From positions 1 through 46,838 of the forward strand of contig CABZXV010000007.1 in NCBI GenBank assembly GCA_902529785.1: DNA of 46,838 nucleotides. The letters are read 5' to 3'. The DNA is from an uncultured Pelagibacteraceae bacterium (GTDB taxonomy: Bacteria > Pseudomonadota > Alphaproteobacteria > Pelagibacterales > Pelagibacteraceae). Below, in pieces: positions 10,121 through 19,313 of the stretch. The notes under the pieces are model-generated. The model had not been told where the DNA came from, ran no database searches, and saw only the letters and a program-made list of their open reading frames with translations. Position 1 is the stretch's first letter; every line of letters starts with the position of its first letter. The position numbers and the translations under genes are program-made.

Positions 10121-10606
10121 TTAAATAATACTTAAAATTCCCTCTGCTGAAGATATTCCACAATTTTTAGTTTCTTCTTCCTCTTGAATATTTTGCACCT
10201 TAAGATTTTCTATAACCATTGCATAACGGCTTGATCTCATGCCCATACCTTTTGAGTTTCTATCAACTTCAGCGCCTATTAGCTTAGTAAATGACAAATA
10301 AGGATCAGCTAACATAGTTATATTTTCTCCTATATTATTCGCCTCACCCCAAGCATTCATTACATAAGGGTCATTAACAGCTAAGCAAAATATTTTATCA
10401 ATACCTTTATCTAAGATTTGTGGAGCATTTTTAACATAACCTGGTAAATGAAATTTAGAGCATGTAGCTGTAAATGCACCAGGTAAACCAAATAATACTA
10501 TTTTTTTTGATCCTAATACCTCAGATATATTTTGCTCCTTGGGCTCACCATCAACTAAATGGAAGATTTTTATATCTGGTATTTGATCATTAACTTTTAG
10601 CTTCAT
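10121..10606 (-). CDS. Peroxiredoxin (Prx5-type)
   Basis: LFGLPGAFTATCSKFHLPGYV peroxidatic Cys motif; SRYAMVIEN. Confidence 0.92.
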   Translation of the reverse strand: MKLKVNDQIPDIKIFHLVDGEPKEQNISEVLGSKKIVLFGLPGAFTATCSKFHLPGYVKNAPQILDKGIDKIFCLAVNDPYVMNAWGEANNIGENITMLADPYLSFTKLIGAEVDRNSKGMGMRSSRYAMVIENLKVQNIQEEEETKNCGISSAEGILSII

Positions 10607-11973
10607 AATTTACTTTTAACGAAATTTTTTACTGCCTCTGTATCATTTTTTAGTAATTGAAAATTTTCCTCTTTACTATGAACATATTGTAGCTCTTTAG
10701 GTAGTTCTTCACGTTTATTTATAGCCTTATCTGTAGCAGCTGGAAATTTACATGGATGTGCAGTAGATAAAACTACACAATCATTAAAATTTAGCTTATT
10801 TGCAGCTCCTACTCCAACTGCAGTATGAGGATCTAATATGACACTACTTTTGTCAAAATGTTGTTTTATAATTTCTAAAGTTTCATTTTCATCACAACTT
10901 TCTGAAATAAAATCTTTTTGGATAATGTCTAAGTTTGATTTTTCTATTTTATATTCATTATTCTTAACTTTTTTCATTATATCTGATGTAATGCCAGAAT
11001 TAGAATTATTTACATAATAAATTAATCTTTCAAAATTACTTGCTAATTGAATATCCATACTTGGGGAAAGTGTTTCTTTAACTTTTTTTGAAATATAATC
11101 ACCTTTAGAAATTGCTCGATGCAAAATATCATTCTCATTAGTTGCAACAATAAGTTTATCTATGGGTAATCCCATTTGTTTTGCAAGATAACCTGCAAAA
11201 ACATCTCCAAAGTTTCCTGTTGGTACTGAAAAAGAAATTGGTTTGTCACTATCAAGTTTAAAATAAGTATAAAAATAATAAACAGCTTGAGCTATAATTC
11301 TTGCCCAATTAATAGAATTAACCCCTGACATATTTATTGATTTAGAAAAATCTAAATCTGAAAACATTTGTTTAACAATATTTTGACAGTCATCAAAATT
11401 TCCATCAATTGCGATATTGAAAACATTTTCGTCCTCAACTGTTGTCATTAACTTTCTTTGAACTGGTGATATTCTATTATTAGGATGTAATACGAAAATA
11501 TTTAAATTTGATTTACCTCTAATTGCATCAATAGCAGCTGCCCCTGTATCCCCAGAGGTAGCAACAACAATATTAATTTTTTTATCATTTTTAGTTAAGT
11601 AATATTCATACAAATTACCAATAAATTGCATAGCAACATCTTTAAAAGCTAGTGTTGGTCCATGAAAAAGTTCTAACAATTTTAGATCACCAAGATTTAA
11701 GATTTTAACAACCTCTTTTTCTCTAAAAGTTGAATAAGATTTTTTAATTAATTCTGAAAGATCATTCTTAGATATAAAATTGGATGAAAATAAATTTATT
11801 ACCTCAATAGATAAATCATTATAATTTAGATTTTTAAGCTTTGATAATTCATCTAAACTGAATTTTTTTAAAGATTTAGGCACATAAAGTCCTCCATCAT
11901 CGGCAAGGCCTTTGATGAAAACCTCTTCAAAACTATATTCCTTAGAATTATCTCTTGTGCTTACGTATTTCAT
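10603..11973 (-). CDS. thrC: Threonine synthase
   Basis: MKYVSTR start, ELFHGPTLAFKDVAMQF, VATSGDTGAAA, FSVPTGNFGDVFAGY. Confidence 0.97.
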   Translation of the reverse strand: MKYVSTRDNSKEYSFEEVFIKGLADDGGLYVPKSLKKFSLDELSKLKNLNYNDLSIEVINLFSSNFISKNDLSELIKKSYSTFREKEVVKILNLGDLKLLELFHGPTLAFKDVAMQFIGNLYEYYLTKNDKKINIVVATSGDTGAAAIDAIRGKSNLNIFVLHPNNRISPVQRKLMTTVEDENVFNIAIDGNFDDCQNIVKQMFSDLDFSKSINMSGVNSINWARIIAQAVYYFYTYFKLDSDKPISFSVPTGNFGDVFAGYLAKQMGLPIDKLIVATNENDILHRAISKGDYISKKVKETLSPSMDIQLASNFERLIYYVNNSNSGITSDIMKKVKNNEYKIEKSNLDIIQKDFISESCDENETLEIIKQHFDKSSVILDPHTAVGVGAANKLNFNDCVVLSTAHPCKFPAATDKAINKREELPKELQYVHSKEENFQLLKNDTEAVKNFVKSKL

Positions 11974-12014
11974 GAATTTTTTTTACCATTTTCCTATAAA
12001 ATAAATAGGATTAT

Positions 12015-12929
12015 TTATTTTATGATCTGGTCTACCAAAAATAAGACAAAAAGCAAAAATAGGTAAAAAATAGAGTAAGAAAATACCTTTTTAGCCTTCT
12101 TTATTTCAAATTTGTTTTTTTTGAATTTAAGAAGATCGTAACAAACATAGTTGTAATAAAATGTCAGTAGTAGAGATACGATTAAAAATGTTTCACCTAC
12201 AAACCCAATATAATAAGGCAAAATTACTATTGGTAACATTATTAATGAGTAAACAAATATATTCTTCTTTGTCTCCTCAATTCCATTAGTAATCGGCAAC
12301 ATCGGGATTTTAGCTTTTTGATAGTCGTCTGCTTTATAAAGGCTAAGAGCCCAAAAATGAGATGGGGTCCAAAAAAATATTATTAAGAAAAATGTTATTG
12401 GTTCAAATGTTAGCGAGTTAGTAGCTATTGTCCAACCAATAACTGGGGGCAACGCTCCAGATGCTCCTCCAATAACAATATTTTGTGGTGTTTTTCTTTT
12501 TAACCAAATTGTATAAACGAATACGTAAAATGCTATTGTTATAGATAATAGTATAGCTGATGTTAAATTTGAAAAATAATAAAGGCCGACTACAGAAATA
12601 ACTGATAGCAATGAACCAAATATAAGAGCATGCTCCCTGTTTACTTTTCCAGTAGGAATTGGTCTAAGACACGTTCTTGTCATTAATTTATCAAGATCAG
12701 CCTCATACCACATATTTAGAGCACCCGCAGCACCTGCGCCTATTGTGACAAAAAAAATTGCAATTATTGAATTTAGAAATGAAACTGAAACAGGAGCTGT
12801 TAACAACCCAACTGCACAAGTAAAAATAACCAAAGACATTACTCTTGGCTTCATCAATAATAAAAGATATTTAAAATAAGATAAAAAACTTATTGAAACT
12901 GATTTTTTTTTAATTGTATTTGTGGTCAC
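12015..12929 (-). CDS. ctaB: Protoheme IX farnesyltransferase
   Basis: LLLMKPRVMSLVIFTCAVG, NMWYEADLDKLMTRTCLRPIPTGK, IGGASGALPPVIGW. Confidence 0.96.
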   Translation of the reverse strand: MTTNTIKKKSVSISFLSYFKYLLLLMKPRVMSLVIFTCAVGLLTAPVSVSFLNSIIAIFFVTIGAGAAGALNMWYEADLDKLMTRTCLRPIPTGKVNREHALIFGSLLSVISVVGLYYFSNLTSAILLSITIAFYVFVYTIWLKRKTPQNIVIGGASGALPPVIGWTIATNSLTFEPITFFLIIFFWTPSHFWALSLYKADDYQKAKIPMLPITNGIEETKKNIFVYSLIMLPIVILPYYIGFVGETFLIVSLLLTFYYNYVCYDLLKFKKNKFEIKKAKKVFSYSIFYLFLLFVLFLVDQIIK

Positions 12930-12931
12930 TA

Positions 12932-13219
12932 CTACTCAACATTCAGTGAAACAAATATTACAAGTAATATAACACCCGCTATTAAGATATGATTTCCAAG
13001 ATCAAATATTCCTACTTTGCTATTTTTCTTATCAATTAGTCTTCTACGTAAAGGAATTTGATCATAAGGATTTATTGAGACTTTATCTCCCTGTTCTTTC
13101 TGATTTTCTAATTTAACTGAATAGCCAAACCAAACAATATAAATAAAGAAAACAAATAAAATTAAGAAGAAAGCTAAATATCCATATGCGTCCATTTTAA
13201 GCTCCACCTCCAACGACAA
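12932..13219 (-). CDS. Small two-TM membrane protein in cox operon, unknown function
   Basis: 95 aa; packed between subunit IV-like gene and ctaB; overlaps subunit IV-like gene. Confidence 0.7.
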   Translation of the reverse strand: MSLEVELKMDAYGYLAFFLILFVFFIYIVWFGYSVKLENQKEQGDKVSINPYDQIPLRRRLIDKKNSKVGIFDLGNHILIAGVILLVIFVSLNVE

Positions 13220-13556
13220 AATAAAATAATCTTGAAAATAATGTATACTGAAATTCAGCTGCCATTAAAAATATGAAGCAAGCTATGGCGGTCATTGGCC
13301 ATAAAAGAACATTTACCAATGCATATCTTTCCCAAAACAGGTGCATGAAAAATGCCATTATCAGTCCGGCTTTTAGGAACATGAAAAATAATATTAATGA
13401 CCATCTTAACATTCCTTGGAATTGATACCAGTCGACCATGTAAGAAAAAAAACTGAGTACGAATAACAAAGTCCAAATCCAAAGATAAATTCCAATTTTA
13501 TGTGTGGAAGCTTCCTCTTTTTTGTCTGTTTTTTCAATATTGTTTGTTTTTTCCAT
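13197..13556 (-). CDS. Cytochrome oxidase subunit IV-like protein
   Basis: Three TM segments, KAGLIMAFFMHLFWERYALVNVLLWPM typical of prokaryotic COX subunit IV. Confidence 0.85.
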   Translation of the reverse strand: MEKTNNIEKTDKKEEASTHKIGIYLWIWTLLFVLSFFSYMVDWYQFQGMLRWSLILFFMFLKAGLIMAFFMHLFWERYALVNVLLWPMTAIACFIFLMAAEFQYTLFSRLFYFVVGGGA

Positions 13557-13564
13557 AATTTATT

Positions 13565-14275
13565 TTACCACAAGTAAAAGAATGCAAAAATAAAAACCCA
13601 TACAAGATCTACAAAGTGCCAATAAAGACCTAAAATCTCAATTTCTACATAATCGCCCTTTAATTTTGTGAACCATCCTTTTTTGCCTTTTTCATAGTGG
13701 CCAGCAAACACTTTATAAGTATATATAAATAAAAAGATTACTCCGATAGATACGTGGAATCCATGAAAACCAGTTATCATAAAGAAAAATGATCCAAATT
13801 GAGCAGCTCCAAATGGATTTTCCCAAGGTCTCACACCTTCATGAATTAATTTTGACCACTCATAAGCCTGCATTCCAACAAAAGTTAAACCGCCGAGCGC
13901 AGTCGCCAATAATAGCCATCCACACATTTTTCTGTTTTTTTCGTATCCATATTTAACAGCGATAGCCATTGTTCCACTGCTGGTGATCAAGACAAAGGTC
14001 ATAAGAGCAATCAGTAATAGCGGAACAGGTACACCAAATGCCTCTAGCGCAAATACTTCACTAGGATTTGGCCACTCTACAGGAGTTGAACCTCTTCCTT
14101 TCATGTATGAAATTAAAAAACAACTAAAAACAAATGTATCACTTAACAGAAAGATCCACATCATGGCTTTACCCCAATGTACACCTTTGAACATTGTTTG
14201 GTCTGACGCTGTGTCAGACGCCATTCCCTTAAACCCTGGTTTAAGTTCGAAGCCGTCTATTTTTGGTTCAGACAT
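13565..14275 (-). CDS. coxC: Cytochrome c oxidase subunit III
   Basis: GMQAYEWSKLI, TGFHGFHVSIGVIFL, YWHFVDLVWVFIFAFFYLW. Confidence 0.95.
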   Translation of the reverse strand: MSEPKIDGFELKPGFKGMASDTASDQTMFKGVHWGKAMMWIFLLSDTFVFSCFLISYMKGRGSTPVEWPNPSEVFALEAFGVPVPLLLIALMTFVLITSSGTMAIAVKYGYEKNRKMCGWLLLATALGGLTFVGMQAYEWSKLIHEGVRPWENPFGAAQFGSFFFMITGFHGFHVSIGVIFLFIYTYKVFAGHYEKGKKGWFTKLKGDYVEIEILGLYWHFVDLVWVFIFAFFYLW

Positions 14276-14284
14276 TTATTTCTC

Positions 14285-16123
14285 TTATGTTTTTTCTACT
14301 TCTGTATGTATTACTTCACTCGGAGCAGTAGTTTGTGGAATATAATCTTCCTTAGCTCCAGGAACACTAAAGTCGTATGGCCATCTATGCACAACCGGAA
14401 GTCTGTCACCGAAATTACCATGTTCTGGTGGAACAGTAGAAGTGTACCATTCTAGTGAATTAGCTTTCCAAGGATTTTGCTCAGCCTTTTTACCTGTTTT
14501 TAATGTTTTAATTATATTGAAGATTAAAATAAATTGTGCAGCGCCAACTATGAATGCTGCAATACTAATAAATTCATTCATTCCTACTGCTGATGTCATA
14601 TATGGACTATCATACATTTCAAAATATCTTCTTGGAACTCCAATAAATCCTAAATAGTGCATTGGGAAGTAAATGGAGTAAGCACCTAAGAATGTAATCC
14701 AGAAATGCCATTTTCCAAGACCTTCGTCTAACATTTTTCCAGCAACTAATGGGAACCAGTGATAAACTGCACCCATAATTACCATTAACGGTGCAATACC
14801 CATTACCATGTGGAAGTGCGCTATCACGAAATAAGTATCTGATAATGGAACATCAACTGATACGTTTCCTAAAAAAATTCCAGTAATTCCACCATTAACA
14901 AAAGTTACTATAAAACCTAAACACCACAACATAACTACGTTTATTCTTATATTTCCTCTCCATAGAGTTAGTATCCAGTTATAAACCTTCATGGCTGTTG
15001 GAACCGCAATAATTAATGTAGTTGTTGCAAAGAAGAAACCAAACCAAGGATTCATTCCGCTTACATACATATGGTGTGCCCAAACAAAGAAACTTAATGC
15101 TCCAATTCCAACAATTGCCCACACCATCATTCTATATCCAAAAATATTTTTTCTAGCATGAACAGAAATTAAATCTGAAACTATTCCAAAAGCAGGAAGC
15201 GCAACAATATAAACCTCAGGGTGTCCAAAGAACCAAAACAAGTGTTGGAAAAGAATTGGGCTTCCACCACCATATTCTAGAACTTCACCAGCCTTTAATA
15301 TTGTCGGCATGAAGAAACTAGTTTGTAAAACCTTATCTAAAGTCATCATTATAGCACTTACCAATAATGCTGGAAATGCTAACATTGCAAGCACCGTAGC
15401 TGTAAATATACCCCAGACCGTAAGAGGCATTCTCATTAATGTCATCCCTCTAGTTCTAGCTTGAAGAATTGTAATCATGTAATTTAATCCACCCATTGTA
15501 AATCCAATTACGAAAAGAGATAAAGAAATAAGCATTAATAAAATTCCCATACCTGCTCCAGGAGTACCCTCTAAAATTGTTTGGGGAGGATATAAAGTCC
15601 ATCCAGCTCCTGTTGGGCCACCTGGCACAAAGAAACTTGCCATCAAAACTGCAACGGCAACAAAGAACATCCAAAAACTTAACATGTTCACATATGGAAA
15701 AACCATATCTCTTGCTCCAACCATTAATGGTATTAAATAGTTACCAAAGCCTCCAAGGAATAATGCGGTTAAAAAATAAACTACCATTATCATTCCATGC
15801 ATGGTTACGAATTGATAATAATGTTCTGCAGTCATGAAACCAGCTAACTCAGGAAAACCTAGCTGAAGTCTCATTAACCAAGATAAAATTAATCCTACAA
15901 CTCCAGTAAATACTGCTGTTAAAAAATATTGTACACCGATTACTTTTGCATCTTGGCAAAATACCCATTTCTCAATGAAACTATGAGGATGATATAATTC
16001 TTGTTCACCAACTTCTGAAGGTCTTACATAATCTATGTCAGGATTCACTGAACCTGTTGAACCATCCATTACCTCTGATGATTGTGCTTGATAAGATTTA
16101 TTATTATCGTATTCGTCTGACAT
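14285..16123 (-). CDS. coxA: Cytochrome c oxidase subunit I
   Basis: TMHGMIMVVYF, FGHPEVYIVALPAFGIVS, WAHHMYVSGM, AHFHMVMG. Confidence 0.98.
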   Translation of the reverse strand: MSDEYDNNKSYQAQSSEVMDGSTGSVNPDIDYVRPSEVGEQELYHPHSFIEKWVFCQDAKVIGVQYFLTAVFTGVVGLILSWLMRLQLGFPELAGFMTAEHYYQFVTMHGMIMVVYFLTALFLGGFGNYLIPLMVGARDMVFPYVNMLSFWMFFVAVAVLMASFFVPGGPTGAGWTLYPPQTILEGTPGAGMGILLMLISLSLFVIGFTMGGLNYMITILQARTRGMTLMRMPLTVWGIFTATVLAMLAFPALLVSAIMMTLDKVLQTSFFMPTILKAGEVLEYGGGSPILFQHLFWFFGHPEVYIVALPAFGIVSDLISVHARKNIFGYRMMVWAIVGIGALSFFVWAHHMYVSGMNPWFGFFFATTTLIIAVPTAMKVYNWILTLWRGNIRINVVMLWCLGFIVTFVNGGITGIFLGNVSVDVPLSDTYFVIAHFHMVMGIAPLMVIMGAVYHWFPLVAGKMLDEGLGKWHFWITFLGAYSIYFPMHYLGFIGVPRRYFEMYDSPYMTSAVGMNEFISIAAFIVGAAQFILIFNIIKTLKTGKKAEQNPWKANSLEWYTSTVPPEHGNFGDRLPVVHRWPYDFSVPGAKEDYIPQTTAPSEVIHTEVEKT

Positions 16124-16167
16124 ATTTTTTATCCTTTATATATATATTTTTTTTAATTATTAAATTG

Positions 16168-17004
16168 TTATTTTTTAGCTAATTTGTTCCCATCTACGTT
16201 TAATTTTTCATATCTAGCAGATAATTGTTCGAAAGTTTCTTGTTCTGCTAACCAAGCTTCGTAATCAGCTTTATCTTGAACTTCAACACCACCTCTCATA
16301 GCATAATGTCCAACTCCACAATACTCTGCACATAAAACTTCATATTCTCCAACTTTGTTAGGTTCAAACCAATAAAAAGTTACTGTTCCAGGCACAGCAT
16401 CCATTTTTGCTCTGAACTGAGGTACATACCAGTTATGAAGTACATCTACAGATCTTAGTAAAATTTTGACAGGTCTATTATTTTCTAAATTTATTACATC
16501 ACTTTCGACCATTATATCATCTTTACCAAATGGATCGTCTGGATTGATACCAAACGGATTATTGTCTGCAATATTCCTGACTTGAGTTGTCCCTAATTTT
16601 CCATCTTTGCCTGGTAACCTGTATTGCCATCCCCACTGCCATGCCATTACATCAACTTCGATTGCATTTTTTGGAACATTCACATATTGATTCCAAATTA
16701 TAAGTCCAGGCGCTAACAGAGCAGCAACTCCTAATGTCGTTGCCCAAGTTAAAATTTTTTCTAATTTTTTGTCTTCAGGTTTATATTCTGCTCTTCTACC
16801 CTCTTTGTGTTGATATCTAAAAACGCAATATATCATGAATAGACAAACAGCTACAAAAACTCCTCCACCTACCCAGAAGGTAAGTGTAATTGTATCATCC
16901 ATACCTTTCCAGTTTGATGCTATGTCCGTCCAATACCAAGGTGTAAAGATATGAAATAGTATCGATCCGATGATGACTAGTAAAAATATAATTCCTGCAT
17001 GCAT
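16168..17004 (-). CDS. coxB: Cytochrome c oxidase subunit II with CuA centre
   Basis: Two N-terminal TMs, AWQWGWQYRLP, DVLHNWYVPQF, CuA motif CAEYCGVGHYAM. Confidence 0.97.
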   Translation of the reverse strand: MHAGIIFLLVIIGSILFHIFTPWYWTDIASNWKGMDDTITLTFWVGGGVFVAVCLFMIYCVFRYQHKEGRRAEYKPEDKKLEKILTWATTLGVAALLAPGLIIWNQYVNVPKNAIEVDVMAWQWGWQYRLPGKDGKLGTTQVRNIADNNPFGINPDDPFGKDDIMVESDVINLENNRPVKILLRSVDVLHNWYVPQFRAKMDAVPGTVTFYWFEPNKVGEYEVLCAEYCGVGHYAMRGGVEVQDKADYEAWLAEQETFEQLSARYEKLNVDGNKLAKK

Positions 17005-17038
17005 AGTGCCTGTATAGAATAATAATTTTATAAATACC

Positions 17039-17055
17039 TATGACAAAATGTCATA
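17039..17055. promoter_or_regulatory. Inverted repeat tatgaca-aaa-tgtcata between divergent coxB and mini-ORF
   Basis: 7-bp perfect arms with 3-nt spacer read directly; on the minus strand it contains a TTGTCA -35-like hexamer 16 nt from TATTAT. Confidence 0.5.
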
Positions 17056-17091
17056 AAACATATTAATTATACTAATATAATCAATATATTT

Positions 17092-17283
17092 ATGTTTGGT
17101 AAATTAGGTATTTTAATAACGATACTTGCCCTAGTTTTAGCTTTCTATTTTGTAATTTCTTTAGGAGCTGGAAGATTTTCAAAAGGAGAGGCTAAACCTG
17201 AAACAAAGAAGTATCTTCGATCAGTGAACATTTTGTTAATAATTATCGCAGTGTTTGGATCTGTGTTAGTTTTATTTCTTTAG
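17092..17283 (+). CDS. Small twin-TM protein, possibly DUF2909-like
   Basis: 63 aa; TM - polar linker (GAGRFSKGEAKPETKKYLRSVN) - TM; divergent from coxB. Confidence 0.6.
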   Translation: MFGKLGILITILALVLAFYFVISLGAGRFSKGEAKPETKKYLRSVNILLIIIAVFGSVLVLFL

Positions 17284-17290
17284 AACAAAT

Positions 17291-17968
17291 TTAAGCAATT
17301 AAAGATTTACAAAATTCAATCACAGTATCATTATAAGCAAACATTATTGTAAAAAATACTAACCAAACAATAAATAAAAATAACCAGTATAACGAAAGTG
17401 CGTTAATACTTTTTTCTTCTTTTTTGTATTCGCTCTCCTGTGATTTAAAAATTCTTGAACTTACCTTGCCCCAGAAAAAAAGTCCTCCAAGTAAATGAAT
17501 ACCATGAAGTGCAGTGAAGAAATAGTAAGATGAGAAATAAGTATTTGTTGAAACAAAATTTCCAGTTTGCATTAATTGATACCAAAGAGCTAACTGAAGA
17601 AATAAAAATATATAACTTAGTCCACCAACGTAAATTAAATTCTTTTTTATTGAACTTGTAATTCCATTCTTTAAATCTTTACTTATCTTGTTAAAAAATA
17701 TTGTTACTAAAATTAATACTAATGTATTTATCCAAAGCAAATTTGTTTTAAGAATAAAAGTCGTATCCTGTTCAGGTGGAAGTGAATAAAGATAACCAGT
17801 GAAAATTAGACTAAATAATGTTGTACTTACTCCAAATATAATTATTACCGCAGACATTTGATTTGATATTTCAAATGTTTTGCCCGAGTGACCACTGTCT
17901 ATTACTGCTTGATTTTGTTCCCAAGGTTTCTCAGTTAATGCGCCAAATAATTTCTTTAACAAAGACAT
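17291..17968 (-). CDS. Second cytochrome c oxidase subunit III-like protein
   Basis: YYFFTALHGIHLLGGLFFW and SLYWLFLFIVWLVFFTIMF match heme-copper oxidase subunit III pattern. Confidence 0.85.
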   Translation of the reverse strand: MSLLKKLFGALTEKPWEQNQAVIDSGHSGKTFEISNQMSAVIIIFGVSTTLFSLIFTGYLYSLPPEQDTTFILKTNLLWINTLVLILVTIFFNKISKDLKNGITSSIKKNLIYVGGLSYIFLFLQLALWYQLMQTGNFVSTNTYFSSYYFFTALHGIHLLGGLFFWGKVSSRIFKSQESEYKKEEKSINALSLYWLFLFIVWLVFFTIMFAYNDTVIEFCKSLIA

Positions 17969-18004
17969 ATTATTTATATAGTCCGAATATACAATTTTAC
18001 AATA

Positions 18005-18592
18005 ATGAAATTAAAAACCTCCATTGCGGTATTAACAGGATGCTTAACTATATTCTTATTTTTAATGCTTCCTGTCTTTTTATCAATGAAAGAGCAAAAA
18101 GATCAATCAGTCGCAGCATTCAAAGGATCAGATTTTGAGCTTAAAGATATGAACAATAATATAATAACTCAAGAGTCCTTTAACGGACCTTTGACTGCAA
18201 TTTTTTTTGGTTTTACAAATTGTCCTGACATATGTCCAATGACACTAAACAAAATGGATATAGTTATGAATAGAATTAAGAAAAATAAAAAAAAAGATAT
18301 AAAAGTATTTTTTATTAGTGTTGATCCTAAAAGAGATACTCCTGATGTAGTAAAAGAATATCTCAGCAATTTTGATAATAAATTTGTCGGAATTACTGGA
18401 GATCCAGGAGAAATTTTTTTACTTTCACAATCTTGGGGAATAATTAGCCAAAAAATATTTTTTGAAAATGGTGATTATAATATTGATCATAGTTCACCTG
18501 TAATACTTTTGAAAAATGGAAAATATATTGCCAAGATTTCTCACAGAGACGACATTAAAAAATCTATCAAGTTGGTTAATAAGTATTTATAA
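18005..18592 (+). CDS. SCO1/SenC copper chaperone for cytochrome oxidase
   Basis: FFGFTNCPDICPMTLNKM (CxxxC), FISVDPKRDTPDVVKEYL, DHSSPVILL. Confidence 0.93.
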   Translation: MKLKTSIAVLTGCLTIFLFLMLPVFLSMKEQKDQSVAAFKGSDFELKDMNNNIITQESFNGPLTAIFFGFTNCPDICPMTLNKMDIVMNRIKKNKKKDIKVFFISVDPKRDTPDVVKEYLSNFDNKFVGITGDPGEIFLLSQSWGIISQKIFFENGDYNIDHSSPVILLKNGKYIAKISHRDDIKKSIKLVNKYL

Positions 18593-19297
18593 ATTTAAGA
18601 TATAATTAAGAATTGATATTGAAGATATAACTGCTGTCTCTGACCTCAATATATTGTCATTGATCTTAATTGATTTTACATATTTAAAATTTAAAATAGC
18701 TTCTCTTTCCTTCTCAGAAAAATCCCCTTCGGGTCCAATTATAATACACAAAGGTTTTTTGCTTTTTTTATCTACTTCGATTTTTTTGTTGTTAGAATTA
18801 AGATCAGTAAAAATTAGATCCATTGTGCTTTGATTTTTCTCTAAAAAAGTTTTCAAATTTTGAGTTTTTTCTAAATACGGAGGGTTCAATCTATTTGACT
18901 GTTCTGTTGCCTCTATTATTATTTTTCCCAATCTTTCAGAATTAATTTTTCTAACAATTGTCCTATCAAAAATTATAGGGAAAAATTTTGTAACTCCTAA
19001 TTCTGTAGCCTTCTGAATCATAAAATTTGAATAATTTGATTTAATAGGTGAAAATGCTAACCAAATATCCATAGGATTTTCTTTCTTTCTTAACTGTTCC
19101 TTAATGCTAAATTCTACCTTTCCATCATAAATGTTGTCTATTTTGGCTAACCATTCACCAGTTTTATTAAATAAAGAAAAATTTTCTCCAATTTTCACTC
19201 GCATGACTTTCGTCAAATAATGTGATTGTGGTTTAGCAAGTGAAGAACTTAAATTAAGAGATAAACTTTCAGAGAAAAATATTCTAATATTACTCAT
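18587..19297 (-). CDS. rsmE: 16S rRNA (uracil1498-N3)-methyltransferase
   Basis: HYLTKVMRVKIG, QKATELGVTKFFPI, CIIIGPEGDFSEKE, ILRSETAVISSISIL. Confidence 0.93.
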   Translation of the reverse strand: MSNIRIFFSESLSLNLSSSLAKPQSHYLTKVMRVKIGENFSLFNKTGEWLAKIDNIYDGKVEFSIKEQLRKKENPMDIWLAFSPIKSNYSNFMIQKATELGVTKFFPIIFDRTIVRKINSERLGKIIIEATEQSNRLNPPYLEKTQNLKTFLEKNQSTMDLIFTDLNSNNKKIEVDKKSKKPLCIIIGPEGDFSEKEREAILNFKYVKSIKINDNILRSETAVISSISILNYILNL

Positions 19298-19313
19298 ATC
19301 AAGAAAGTAATTT

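Noticed and set aside
13255-13482. 75-aa minus-strand ORF within the subunit IV-like gene
   Set aside because: Same-strand alternative frame inside a well-supported CDS.
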